Shown in pieces: positions 33,015-39,257 of a stretch of DNA of 42,685 bases. The translations under genes were made by a program, and so were the position numbers. Source of the DNA: CAZFYZ01 sp964523735 (GTDB taxonomy: Bacteria > Armatimonadota > UBA5829). The stretch is taken from NCBI GenBank assembly GCA_964523735.1, contig CAZFYZ010000023.1, positions 1-42,685 on the forward strand, written 5' to 3'. A model generated the notes under the pieces. The model saw nothing but the letters and a program-made list of their open reading frames with translations. It did not search any database and was not told the origin of the DNA. How positions within the stretch are numbered: position 1 is the stretch's first letter; the number at the start of each line of letters is the position of its first letter.

Positions 33015-33238
33015 CTGGCGCCTCTCGCGTGGCGCCACATTCGCAGCGCAAGCCGCGCTAGGAGAGCCCCGGCCACGATAATGATGATCGCAGCGGTTTG
33101 CAGGTAGATCTCGCCCAGGTATGCGGGCATCGTCCAGTGGTGGCCCAGCTCTTCATGGCAGTTGTGATCATGCCCCGGCACGGATGCGGTAGCCGCAGCG
33201 AACATAATGGGTGCTAACCCAATGATGGCCTGAAACAC
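33011..33238 (-). CDS. Small His-rich membrane protein of ABC cassette
   Basis: This 75-residue protein has an N-terminal hydrophobic segment (possible signal peptide), a loop of about 20 residues rich in metal-type ligands (PGHDHNCHEELGHHWTMP: six His, one Cys, Asp/Glu), one transmembrane helix (TAAIIIIVAGALLARLAL) and a basic cytoplasmic end (RMWRHARGAR). The GTG start directly follows the permease stop, and its own stop overlaps the TPR gene start. Coupling to both neighbours argues that it is a real subunit. No family recognised; metal binding is inference from composition. Confidence 0.75.
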   Translation of the reverse strand: MFQAIIGLAPIMFAAATASVPGHDHNCHEELGHHWTMPAYLGEIYLQTAAIIIIVAGALLARLALRMWRHARGAR

Positions 33239-34006
33239 CTATACCTCCTTGCGCGCAAAGCATATTGACCCGATCGCCAGTACGAACGCCCCATACACCA
33301 GGCCATAGAGAAGCACTTGCACAAGATAGCCCGCTGGAATGGCGTTCTGATGCACCAACCCCGCTTTGAGGTTAAAGCACTCCAGATTCGGGAGCGCATG
33401 GTAGACGAGTCCGCCGAAAGTCTTCACCGCAGGATTGGTGGACTTGGCCAGCATTTCGCCGAAGTACCCGATCTTGATCGTCCCGCACAGATAGACCATA
33501 AAGGACAGAACAGCGGCTACTGCCGGACTCGTCATTGTGGAGAGGGTTGTGGCGACCGCCGCGATCACCGCCGCTTCGAGCAGCACAAAGCCAACTGCCA
33601 CGGGAAGGAAAGTATCGAAGCTGCCCTGGTAGAAGTAGATGAGCGCGCCAAATACGAGTGCCAGCCCGCATACTCCCATCCCCACGGTAAGCATCGTTCC
33701 GAGAAACTTGCCCAGCAGGTAGTGCAGGCGCGTGATCGGCCTGGCGATGATCGGGTAGAGCGTTCGGTTCTCCACATCGTTCGGCACGCCGGTTGCCCCA
33801 AGAGCGATGGAAAGCACCGCGCCAGAGAACAACAGACACGTCATACACAGGTCCTTCAGTATCTTGAGCTTCGTGCCCTCGGTGAAGATCGACAGCAGCG
33901 TCGATCCGGCGATTACTCCCAGCATCAGCAGGCACAGCACGTGGAATACCTGCTTTCGGCTGTTCTCCAAGAGCGACATTCTAGCAATAACCCAGATGCT
34001 TCTCAT
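33239..34006 (-). CDS. ABC-2 type transporter permease
   Basis: This 255-residue protein has six membrane helices, typical of ABC-2 or NosY-like permeases. The start MRSIWVIARMSLLENSRKQ is the usual amphipathic entry helix, and GATGVPNDVENRTLYPIIARPI is the conserved cytoplasmic loop that contacts the ATPase. The ATG at 34006 has AGGAG at about six bases; the open frame to 34060 is spurious. It pairs with the ATPase gene just upstream (22 bases) and with the small His-rich protein immediately downstream. Substrate unknown; exporter by family. Confidence 0.88.
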   Translation of the reverse strand: MRSIWVIARMSLLENSRKQVFHVLCLLMLGVIAGSTLLSIFTEGTKLKILKDLCMTCLLFSGAVLSIALGATGVPNDVENRTLYPIIARPITRLHYLLGKFLGTMLTVGMGVCGLALVFGALIYFYQGSFDTFLPVAVGFVLLEAAVIAAVATTLSTMTSPAVAAVLSFMVYLCGTIKIGYFGEMLAKSTNPAVKTFGGLVYHALPNLECFNLKAGLVHQNAIPAGYLVQVLLYGLVYGAFVLAIGSICFARKEV

Positions 34007-34028
34007 CTGTACTCCTTGATAACGATGA

Positions 34029-34940
34029 CTAGGCGGCGAGGCGGAGGAATGCCTCCTCAAGAGACTCCCGCTCAGTCTCGATCCTGTTAATGTTGAGGCC
34101 TATCTCTTCCATCAGACGCATAGCGGCGTAGACATCTGAGGGGCTGGTAGTCAACACGGTCGCATCTGCACGGCGGTCGATCCGCAGGCTCGCGAATTGC
34201 ATCCGGCCATACGTATCATCGTCTACTGGACCGGTGTGGATCTTGACTCGTGTGTCCTGACCACGAACCGCATCCGGGGTGCCACACGCAGCAAGCTGGC
34301 CGTCCTTAAGCACCGCGACGACGTCACAGAGGCTCTCTACCTCGCTCAGGAGGTGCGAGCTTAGGAAGACCGTCCGGCCTTCATTCCTAAGCTCAACCAG
34401 AAGGTCGCGCGTATGGTGGCGGCCGATTGGATCAAGCCCGGAGGTCGGTTCGTCGAGTATCAAGAGCTTCGGATCACCCACAAGTGCCTGGGCTATCCCC
34501 ACCCTCTGTGTCAGACCTTTCGATAGCTTGGATATGGGGGTGTCGCTGTAATCGGCGATGCCCGCACGCTCCAGGCATTCCACAGCCTTTCGGCGGACAT
34601 CCCGTCGATCCACGCCCGCGAGATTAGCGTGCATCGAGAGGACCTCGACCGGCTTGAGGAACTTGCGGAAGTATGGTTGCTCAGGCAGGTAGCCGATGAT
34701 GGCACGCGCTTTGGCGTCGGTGGTTGGTTGGCCGAAGATCGTCGCGCTGCCACTCGTCGGTCGAAGGAAGTCGAGCACCATCTTGATGGTAGTCGTCTTG
34801 CCGGCTCCATTCGGCCCCAGAAACCCGAAGATTGCGCCCTCCGGCACTTCGATCGAGAGGCCGCCGACGGCGGTCTTCGTCCGCCCCTTGGTCATCCTGT
34901 ATTCCTTGACCAGTGAGTCCGTTTGCAGTGGAGATGTCAT
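34029..34940 (-). CDS. ABC transporter ATP-binding protein
   Basis: This ATPase of about 303 residues has Walker A GFLGPNGAGKTTTIKM, the Q-loop region YLPEQPYFRKFL, signature LSKGLTQRVGIAQAL, Walker B LLILDEPTSGLDPIG and H-loop TVFLSSHLLSEVE. The C-terminal 75 residues form the DUF4162-like regulatory tail typical of ABC-2 exporters. The start at 34940 is chosen because the upstream frame runs through an N gap and lacks family sequence; AGGAC lies eight bases before it. It begins a cassette of ATPase, permease, His-rich protein and TPR protein. A MarR-type regulator is encoded divergently across a 284-base intergenic region. Confidence 0.93.
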   Translation of the reverse strand: MTSPLQTDSLVKEYRMTKGRTKTAVGGLSIEVPEGAIFGFLGPNGAGKTTTIKMVLDFLRPTSGSATIFGQPTTDAKARAIIGYLPEQPYFRKFLKPVEVLSMHANLAGVDRRDVRRKAVECLERAGIADYSDTPISKLSKGLTQRVGIAQALVGDPKLLILDEPTSGLDPIGRHHTRDLLVELRNEGRTVFLSSHLLSEVESLCDVVAVLKDGQLAACGTPDAVRGQDTRVKIHTGPVDDDTYGRMQFASLRIDRRADATVLTTSPSDVYAAMRLMEEIGLNINRIETERESLEEAFLRLAA

Positions 34941-35041
34941 GCTTGTCTGTCCTGTACGTGCGGAATCTTCCCAATCAGGATTATCGGAACCAACAGGGCG
35001 TGTACTGAGGACGGCCTGCTCACCCCAGAAAAAGAAATACC

Positions 35042-35173
35042 GCAGAGCTGGTTTATCCGGNNNNNNNNNNGTACAGATGGGATGCCCCCTCCGAGGTCCA
35101 ATTGTCTCTACGGCGAAGCAGCGGCGCGGTGGCGTGCAAGCGAATCTGGTTTTTTTCACTGCAGAGCTGGTTT
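35042..35173. repeat. 13-base direct repeat flanking an N gap
   Basis: GCAGAGCTGGTTT occurs at 35042-35054 and again at 35161-35173, on either side of the gap at 35061-35070, in the ABC/MarR intergenic region. It may be a regulatory repeat or the reason for the broken assembly. Confidence 0.55.
35061..35070. other. Assembly gap (10 N) in ABC/MarR intergenic region
   Basis: Placeholder-length run of Ns between the divergent ABC ATPase and MarR genes. True gap size is unknown. The remaining intergenic sequence (34941-35224) holds the MarR promoter and no further gene that I can support. Confidence 0.95.
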
Positions 35174-35188
35174 GGGTGGGTGCTGAGG

Positions 35189-35197
35189 TGGTATAAT
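35189..35197 (+). promoter_or_regulatory. Extended -10 promoter of the MarR gene
   Basis: TGGTATAAT is a perfect extended -10 element. Transcription should start at about 35204, about 20 bases before the ATG at 35225 and just upstream of the palindrome at 35210-35228. Confidence 0.65.
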
Positions 35198-35209
35198 GAA
35201 GTAGCTTAT

Positions 35210-35228
35210 TCATTAAGGGGCTTAATGA
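35210..35228. promoter_or_regulatory. Candidate MarR operator over the MarR start codon
   Basis: TCATTAAG-GGG-CTTAATGA is a perfect inverted repeat with 8-bp arms. It includes the ATG of the MarR gene and lies directly downstream of the -10 box, an ideal place for autorepression. The AT-rich half-sites fit what is known of MarR-family operators. Confidence 0.65.
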
Positions 35229-35788
35229 TAGCCGTGGAAAGCGTCGAGACAACACGGGGATCCTCGGAATACGTCGAGCTCATAGCAGACGTGTTCGCTG
35301 AAACTGTCCGCAGAGCGATGGCCGGCGCTATGTGCTGCGAGTTCGAGAACGAGGAGATAACCCCCTCGCTCATGCAGTGCCTCCAGCATCTGTACCTGAG
35401 GGGCACGTCTTCGGTCAGAGAAATCGCTGGTGGCCTGGAGATCAGCCTCTCCGCTGCGAGTCAGCTGGTTGACAGGCTCGCAAAGCGAGGCCTGGTGACC
35501 AGGCGGGAGAACGAAGAGGATAGGCGCCTGATCGAGGTAGATCTCACGCAGGATGGGCACGAAGTTGTCAGAGGAATGCGCGAGCGCAGATCGAAGTGGT
35601 TCGAGTCAATAGTCGGTTCTATGGACGCCGGGGACAAGGACGCGCTGCTCGAGGGACTCGAAAGCTTCCTGAAGATAGCCTTGGCTCACGACAAGAACAT
35701 AGACCGGGCTTGCACCAAGTGCGGCATCCAGCACGCCCCTTTCTGCGTCATTAACGAAATGAAGACTGAACGCGATCATACCGAATAG
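35225..35788 (+). CDS. MarR-family transcriptional regulator with C-terminal Cys/His cluster
   Basis: This 187-residue winged-helix regulator has the helix-turn-helix GTSSVREIAGGLEISLSAASQLVDRLAKRGLV followed by the wing ENEEDRRLIEVDLTQDG, flanked by dimerisation helices. The C-terminus adds CTKCGIQHAPFC, a CxxC...H...C cluster that could bind zinc or an Fe-S cluster and that ordinary MarR proteins lack. It is followed by iscU and nfu, and is divergent from an ABC exporter cassette, so it may sense Fe-S or metal status and control either side. The ATG at 35225 lies inside a palindrome that probably mediates autoregulation; the longer upstream frame is spurious. Confidence 0.9.
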   Translation: MIAVESVETTRGSSEYVELIADVFAETVRRAMAGAMCCEFENEEITPSLMQCLQHLYLRGTSSVREIAGGLEISLSAASQLVDRLAKRGLVTRRENEEDRRLIEVDLTQDGHEVVRGMRERRSKWFESIVGSMDAGDKDALLEGLESFLKIALAHDKNIDRACTKCGIQHAPFCVINEMKTERDHTE

Positions 35789-35815
35789 GAGAGCACAGGG
35801 GCTAGTCTTGGAGTT

Positions 35816-35874
35816 NNNNNNNNNNNNNNNNNNNNNNNNNNNNNNNNNNNNNNNNNNNNNNNNNNNNNNNNNNN
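35816..35874. other. Assembly gap (59 N) before iscU
   Basis: The run of 59 Ns sits between the MarR stop and the iscU start and hides any ribosome binding site or short ORF there. Confidence 0.95.
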
Positions 35875-35876
35875 AC

Positions 35877-36314
35877 ATGAATCAGAGCTACAGTACCAAA
35901 GTGATGGAGCATTTCGCCAGCCCACACAACGTCGGCGAGATCCCGGACGCATCCGGAGTAGGCAAGGTCGGAAATCCGGTCTGCGGGGATATTATGAATA
36001 TGTACATCAAGGTCGAGGGCGATGTCATCACGGATGTAAAGTTCAAGACCTTTGGATGCGGCGCGGCAATAGCAACCTCGAGTATGGCCACTGATCTTAT
36101 CAAAGGCAAGACCATCGAGGAGGCGCTGAAGCTGACCAACGATGCCGTCGCCGAAGCTCTTGGCGGCCTTCCCAAGGTCAAGATGCACTGTTCTGTCCTT
36201 GCTGAGCAGGCTGTCAGAAGCGCGATCGACGATTATCTTAAGAAGACAACTGGCAAGGGGCTCGACCTGAAGACTGACGAAGACCTTCACGAGCACGAAT
36301 TGGCCGAAGCCTAG
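35877..36314 (+). CDS. iscU: Iron-sulfur cluster scaffold protein IscU/NifU-N
   Basis: This 145-residue scaffold assembles Fe-S clusters before transfer to apoproteins. The three cluster cysteines are in NPVCGD, FGCGAAIATSS and MHCSVLAEQA, and the Asp following the first Cys, which promotes cluster release, is present. The C-terminal extension (GLDLKTDEDLHEHELAEA) is short and acidic. The start is the first ATG after the 59-N gap; family N-termini (YSTKVMEHFASPHNVG) fit it. No cysteine desulfurase is visible in the window. The nfu gene follows by 19 bases, so the pair is one unit. Confidence 0.94.
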   Translation: MNQSYSTKVMEHFASPHNVGEIPDASGVGKVGNPVCGDIMNMYIKVEGDVITDVKFKTFGCGAAIATSSMATDLIKGKTIEEALKLTNDAVAEALGGLPKVKMHCSVLAEQAVRSAIDDYLKKTTGKGLDLKTDEDLHEHELAEA

Positions 36315-36333
36315 CTTGAAAGGAGCAAACCAA

Positions 36334-36582
36334 ATGACCGAGCAAGCGACACAGGATCTACGTGATAGAGTATCAGCCACTTTGGACAAGGTTCGCCCAA
36401 GCCTCCAGGCCGACGGCGGGGATGTTGAGTTGATCGACATTGTCGATGGAATCGTCAAGGTCAAACTGCAGGGCGCGTGTCACGGCTGTCCCATGGCGGC
36501 AATGACCCTCCAGATGGGTATAGAGAGAATACTCAAGAACGAAGTGCCCGAGGTTCAGGGCGTGGAGAACGTGCCGGACTAG
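36334..36582 (+). CDS. Nfu-type iron-sulfur carrier (NifU C-terminal domain)
   Basis: This 82-residue protein is a lone NifU C-terminal domain that binds a cluster between subunits through the CHGCPMA motif (CxxC). The preceding RPSLQADGGDVELIDIVDG and IVKVKLQGAC strands are typical. AAAGGAG lies nine bases before the ATG at 36334. With IscU immediately upstream it forms a scaffold-plus-carrier pair, possibly under the control of the MarR protein at 35225. Confidence 0.92.
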   Translation: MTEQATQDLRDRVSATLDKVRPSLQADGGDVELIDIVDGIVKVKLQGACHGCPMAAMTLQMGIERILKNEVPEVQGVENVPD

Positions 36583-36593
36583 GCATCGACACT

Positions 36594-36668
36594 GTCATTT
36601 CGAGCAGCGCGAGAAATCCGCTTTTAAGGCTGTCGGACAAGAGGATTTCTCACTGCGTTCGAAATGAC
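36594..36668. repeat. Dispersed palindromic intergenic element, copy 2
   Basis: Arms at 36594-36619 (start GTCATTTCGAGCAG, end GAGAAATCC) and 36643-36668 (start GGATTTCTCAC, end TTCGAAATGAC) are complementary at about 21 of 26 positions. This is the compact form of the element at 4162-4271. It lies between nfu and the next gene, and its transcript would form one long hairpin. Confidence 0.75.
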
Positions 36669-36714
36669 ACTTGTAGATTGGCCTCTGCATCTCTCGGGCA
36701 TCAGGAGGGGAAAG

Positions 36715-37143
36715 ATGCCCTCGTTGGTGGACGAGTTGAATGACTTGCTGGCGCGCGAACGGGGCGAACTGGAGGCCGTGGCTGTCTTGCTGGATGACCT
36801 GGCCGAAACCGACCCTGATCTTGCTGACGGAGCAGCCGATGCCTTAAGCACTGAGAGGTGGTCGATCTCCGGCCTTTACCACAGGATTGTGGCACTAGGC
36901 GGCTCTCCGACCCTCGAGGTAGTTGATCTTGCGAGCGAGATGGCCGCGGCGCCAGACCCCAAGGACAAGTTGAACCTGCTTTGCGGGACTCAGAGGACCG
37001 ACGGGCGAAGACTGCGCAAGACCCTGGCGCGAGACGATCTGGACAGGACGACGCGTGATTTCCTGACCGATGTGCTCAGGTCTCACGAGGAGACGGCCGC
37101 GTGGTGCGAGTCCGTGCTGAGTGAGTGGAGTGTCCCTTCGTAG
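36715..37143 (+). CDS. Helical-bundle protein of unknown function (DUF6306/ferritin-like)
   Basis: This 142-residue protein is almost entirely alpha-helical and acidic, with the start PSLVDELNDLLARERGELEA and a periodic pattern of charged and leucine residues. The middle has GLYHRIVALGGSPT and the end WCESVLSEW. The arrangement suggests a four-helix bundle of ferritin-like type, which I would compare with DUF6306-like proteins, but the metal ligands are not obvious. AGGAGGGG precedes the ATG at 36715; the open frame back to 36664 covers the palindromic element and is spurious. A terminator follows at 37203. Confidence 0.65.
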   Translation: MPSLVDELNDLLARERGELEAVAVLLDDLAETDPDLADGAADALSTERWSISGLYHRIVALGGSPTLEVVDLASEMAAAPDPKDKLNLLCGTQRTDGRRLRKTLARDDLDRTTRDFLTDVLRSHEETAAWCESVLSEWSVPS

Positions 37144-37202
37144 AGTTCATTACGGGGGGCAGTCAGTCGGACTTGTGAGCTCTGACTTCTGACATCAAGA
37201 AG

Positions 37203-37238
37203 AAACAGGCGCCTCTCTCCCAAGAAGGCGCCTGTTTG
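37203..37238. terminator. Bidirectional intrinsic terminator
   Basis: AACAGGCGCCT and AGGCGCCTGTT form a perfect 11-bp stem with an 11-base loop. T-rich tails follow on both strands (TGTTTGC on plus, TGTTTCTTCTT on minus), serving both the plus-strand helical protein and the minus-strand small ORF. Confidence 0.75.
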
Positions 37239-37274
37239 CAGTTCGCATCATTCGGTCTTCAGCCGGGCAATGAA

Positions 37275-37445
37275 CTACCCCGAAGAATCCTGGCCCTGAT
37301 GCGGTTGGGCAGTTGTTCGGAGGTCCACTTTCGAGCGTTCTACGACCAACTCATCGCGCAGGGCAATCTCGAGCAGGTCCAGTATCCTCTGCTCGGCCTG
37401 TGCTGCCACAACCGCGTAGTTGATGGTCGTCTTTTGGCTCATCAT
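37275..37445 (-). CDS. Small protein of 56 residues (hypothetical)
   Basis: This short ORF starts at ATG 37445 after GGTGGAGGAAGG and ends at 37275. The product MMSQKTTINYAVVAAQAE... has a central amphipathic helix (EQRILDLLEIALRDELVVE) and a polar tail. A TATAAT box lies 52 bases upstream and an intrinsic terminator 37 bases downstream, so it has a complete expression unit of its own. No family recognised; it may bind a partner through the helix. Confidence 0.55.
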   Translation of the reverse strand: MMSQKTTINYAVVAAQAEQRILDLLEIALRDELVVERSKVDLRTTAQPHQGQDSSG

Positions 37446-37497
37446 GGCCTTCCTCCACCTTTGTTTGAGCGGCAAACGAGTGTTGTGATTCAGGTTC

Positions 37498-37503
37498 ATT
37501 ATA
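37498..37503 (-). promoter_or_regulatory. -10 box of the 56-residue ORF
   Basis: Consensus TATAAT on the minus strand predicts a transcription start at about 37491. The -35 region is weak. Confidence 0.4.
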
Positions 37504-37537
37504 GGTTTTCCACGTAAAATGGCCGGGGATACCCCGT

Positions 37538-37563
37538 ACTTCTGCGGGCTTTCTGGCAGAAGT
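37538..37563 (+). promoter_or_regulatory. Leader hairpin of the nitrilase gene
   Basis: ACTTCTGC and GCAGAAGT form a perfect 8-bp stem around 10 bases, 37 bases before the nitrilase-family ATG. Role unknown. Confidence 0.35.
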
Positions 37564-37600
37564 CGGAGGTCTGAGTGCAGACGTCGGAGAAGGCAATCCA

Positions 37601-38371
37601 ATGAGCAAGTTGAGAATAGCGGCCTACCAGATGAGCGTGGGTCCTGATATCGAGGCAAACTGGCAGCGGATAGAAAGCGGCGTGGCACGTGCGGCCTCCG
37701 GCGGAGCCCAGTTGGTGGCGCTGCCCGAGTGCGCGGTGTCGGGGTACCCGCCGCTCCATCATCAAAACCGTGCCGAGATAGACACCCGAGCAATAGTGGA
37801 CATCAACAACCTCGCCCGACAACTAGCGGGTCAACTGGGCATCTGGGTGGTCCTGGGTACGATTATCGAGGATCGCGGTGAGTTGTACAACTCCGCGCTG
37901 GTCATCTCTGACGAGGGAGAGACGGTGTTCCGCTACGACAAGCTGCACCTGATGCCCGATGACAAGCGGTTCTTCAGAGCCGGAAGCTCGCTCGGGACTT
38001 TCACGATGGCTGGTCTGACGTGCGGAACGCTTATCTGCTACGATGCACGGTTCCCTGAGCCGTTTCGGCAGCTCAGGGATCAGGGTTCCAAGCTGATCGT
38101 TAACATCTCAAATGCCTGCGGCGGCGATACCTGGAAAGCGCCGGTGCTCGAGGGAACATATCGAGCCCGCGCCTCTGAGAACTCGTGCTTTGTAGTGGCC
38201 GTCAATGCCGCGGGGCCACTTCAGATGGCAACGTCGCGCATCTGCAATCCGCTGGGACTGGATCTGGCGTCGGCCAATCAGGATCGGGAGGAACTTATCT
38301 TCGCGGACATAGATCCGTCGGAGGCAGACACCGGCTACTACTACGACAAGCGAAGAGATATTTGGGGCTGA
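37601..38371 (+). CDS. Carbon-nitrogen hydrolase (nitrilase superfamily amidase)
   Basis: This 256-residue enzyme has the Glu-Lys-Cys triad of the nitrilase superfamily: Glu in VALPECAVSGYPP, Lys in FRYDKLHLMPDD, and Cys in GTLICYDARFPEPF. The fold landmarks RIAAYQMSVGPDIEANW at the N-terminus and ARASENSCFVVAVNAAG near 200 are present. The family hydrolyses or condenses amides; the substrate (for example an omega-amide or N-carbamoyl compound) cannot be assigned. GGAGAAGG is at good distance from the ATG. It is convergent with a lipoprotein gene, leaving one base between stops. Confidence 0.92.
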   Translation: MSKLRIAAYQMSVGPDIEANWQRIESGVARAASGGAQLVALPECAVSGYPPLHHQNRAEIDTRAIVDINNLARQLAGQLGIWVVLGTIIEDRGELYNSALVISDEGETVFRYDKLHLMPDDKRFFRAGSSLGTFTMAGLTCGTLICYDARFPEPFRQLRDQGSKLIVNISNACGGDTWKAPVLEGTYRARASENSCFVVAVNAAGPLQMATSRICNPLGLDLASANQDREELIFADIDPSEADTGYYYDKRRDIWG

Positions 38372-38372
38372 A

Positions 38373-39089
38373 CTATCGTGATGAGACCGTCTGGACTTGC
38401 ACGGACCAGTAGACGATGTCGAGGTCACTGTCTGTGATCGAGTGCGCGTCGGAGTCATCATCTGAGTACAGCCTGTCCGTCCGCGTGTCGATGTTCACGT
38501 AGTCCTGGCCGCTGGGGCCAAGCCCATCAAACTGCCGTGTGGGATAGAGCTGGTTGGGGTCGATGGCCAGCTCATTGGTTGTGATGAAGTTGATGTCGAG
38601 CTGCTCGATAAGAGTGGGATCGTCTATCTGAGCCTGGTTGACCGCAATTTGGGCGAAGTCGATCACGAACCGGATCGTCGAGCCGCCGTCCAGCAGTTCG
38701 TAGCGGATCGGCACCTGGGGATTATCATACTGCAGCAGGAAGCTCCCCGGCACCATGCGGTATATATAGCCACCGGGATTGGCTGAGTCGTATTCCAAGA
38801 ATGAAGTTACGCCTCGGCTTGTGTCGGCATCCCTGGATGTGACCCAGCCGTTACCGCCGTAGGGTGGAAAAGCAACAGCCCAGGGGCCGGTGTTGGAATC
38901 GCCGTCGTTGTCGATCGCTATGAAGTAGTAGTGCGGCCTGCTGTCGGGGCCAACTGGCGTTATGCCGCCCCTGACCTGCAGCGTCACCACGAGCTGCTTG
39001 CCGGTCTGAGGCGGCGTCGAGGGAAACCTCGCACAGCCGCTCAGCGTAGATAAAGCTATGGCGGAGGCAAGTGCAAAACAGAGCCTCAT
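38373..39089 (-). CDS. Lipoprotein of unknown function
   Basis: This 238-residue protein has a lipoprotein signal (LCFALASAIALSTLSGC, lipobox LSGC) and a mature beta-rich domain. Notable segments are YYFIAIDNDGDSNTGPW, which looks like a calcium- or ligand-binding Asp/Asn loop, and DSDAHSITDSDLDIVYWSVQV near the C-terminus. The domain recalls exported proteins that carry numerical-style loops, but I cannot name a family. There is no Shine-Dalgarno before the ATG; a repeat tract of CGAAAGC units abuts it, and the reading frame continues upstream through that tract to 39230. Confidence 0.75.
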   Translation of the reverse strand: MRLCFALASAIALSTLSGCARFPSTPPQTGKQLVVTLQVRGGITPVGPDSRPHYYFIAIDNDGDSNTGPWAVAFPPYGGNGWVTSRDADTSRGVTSFLEYDSANPGGYIYRMVPGSFLLQYDNPQVPIRYELLDGGSTIRFVIDFAQIAVNQAQIDDPTLIEQLDINFITTNELAIDPNQLYPTRQFDGLGPSGQDYVNIDTRTDRLYSDDDSDAHSITDSDLDIVYWSVQVQTVSSR

Positions 39090-39213
39090 CGCGAAAGCCC
39101 GAAGCAAGCGAAAGCCCGAAAGGGAGAAGACGAATCGCGAAAGCCAGAAAGCCAGAAACCGGAAAGGGGCCTCGTGCTTTTCGTGCTTTCGGATTCTTCG
39201 TGCTTTCGTGACG
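39090..39213. repeat. Opposed CGAAAGC / GTGCTTTC repeat tracts
   Basis: The segment 39090-39165 holds several GCGAAAGC, CCGAAAG and CCAGAAAG units. The segment 39172-39206 holds three copies of TCGTGCTTT in the opposite orientation, giving a loose inverted repeat. It separates the lipoprotein gene from lnt and shares its unit with 2034-2074. Confidence 0.7.
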
Positions 39214-39257
39214 AGATAATCAGCTCTCATGGTCAGAACACATTATATCGCAAACAG

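Noticed and set aside
35102..35224. N-terminal extension of the MarR protein
   Set aside because: It would include the promoter and operator; the MarR fold needs only the part from 35225.
34941..35255. N-terminal extension of the ABC ATPase through the N gap
   Set aside because: It passes through ten unknown bases, lacks family sequence, and a well-placed ATG with SD exists at 34940.
36664..36714. N-terminal extension of the helical protein
   Set aside because: It begins inside the palindromic repeat, while AGGAGGGG marks the ATG at 36715.
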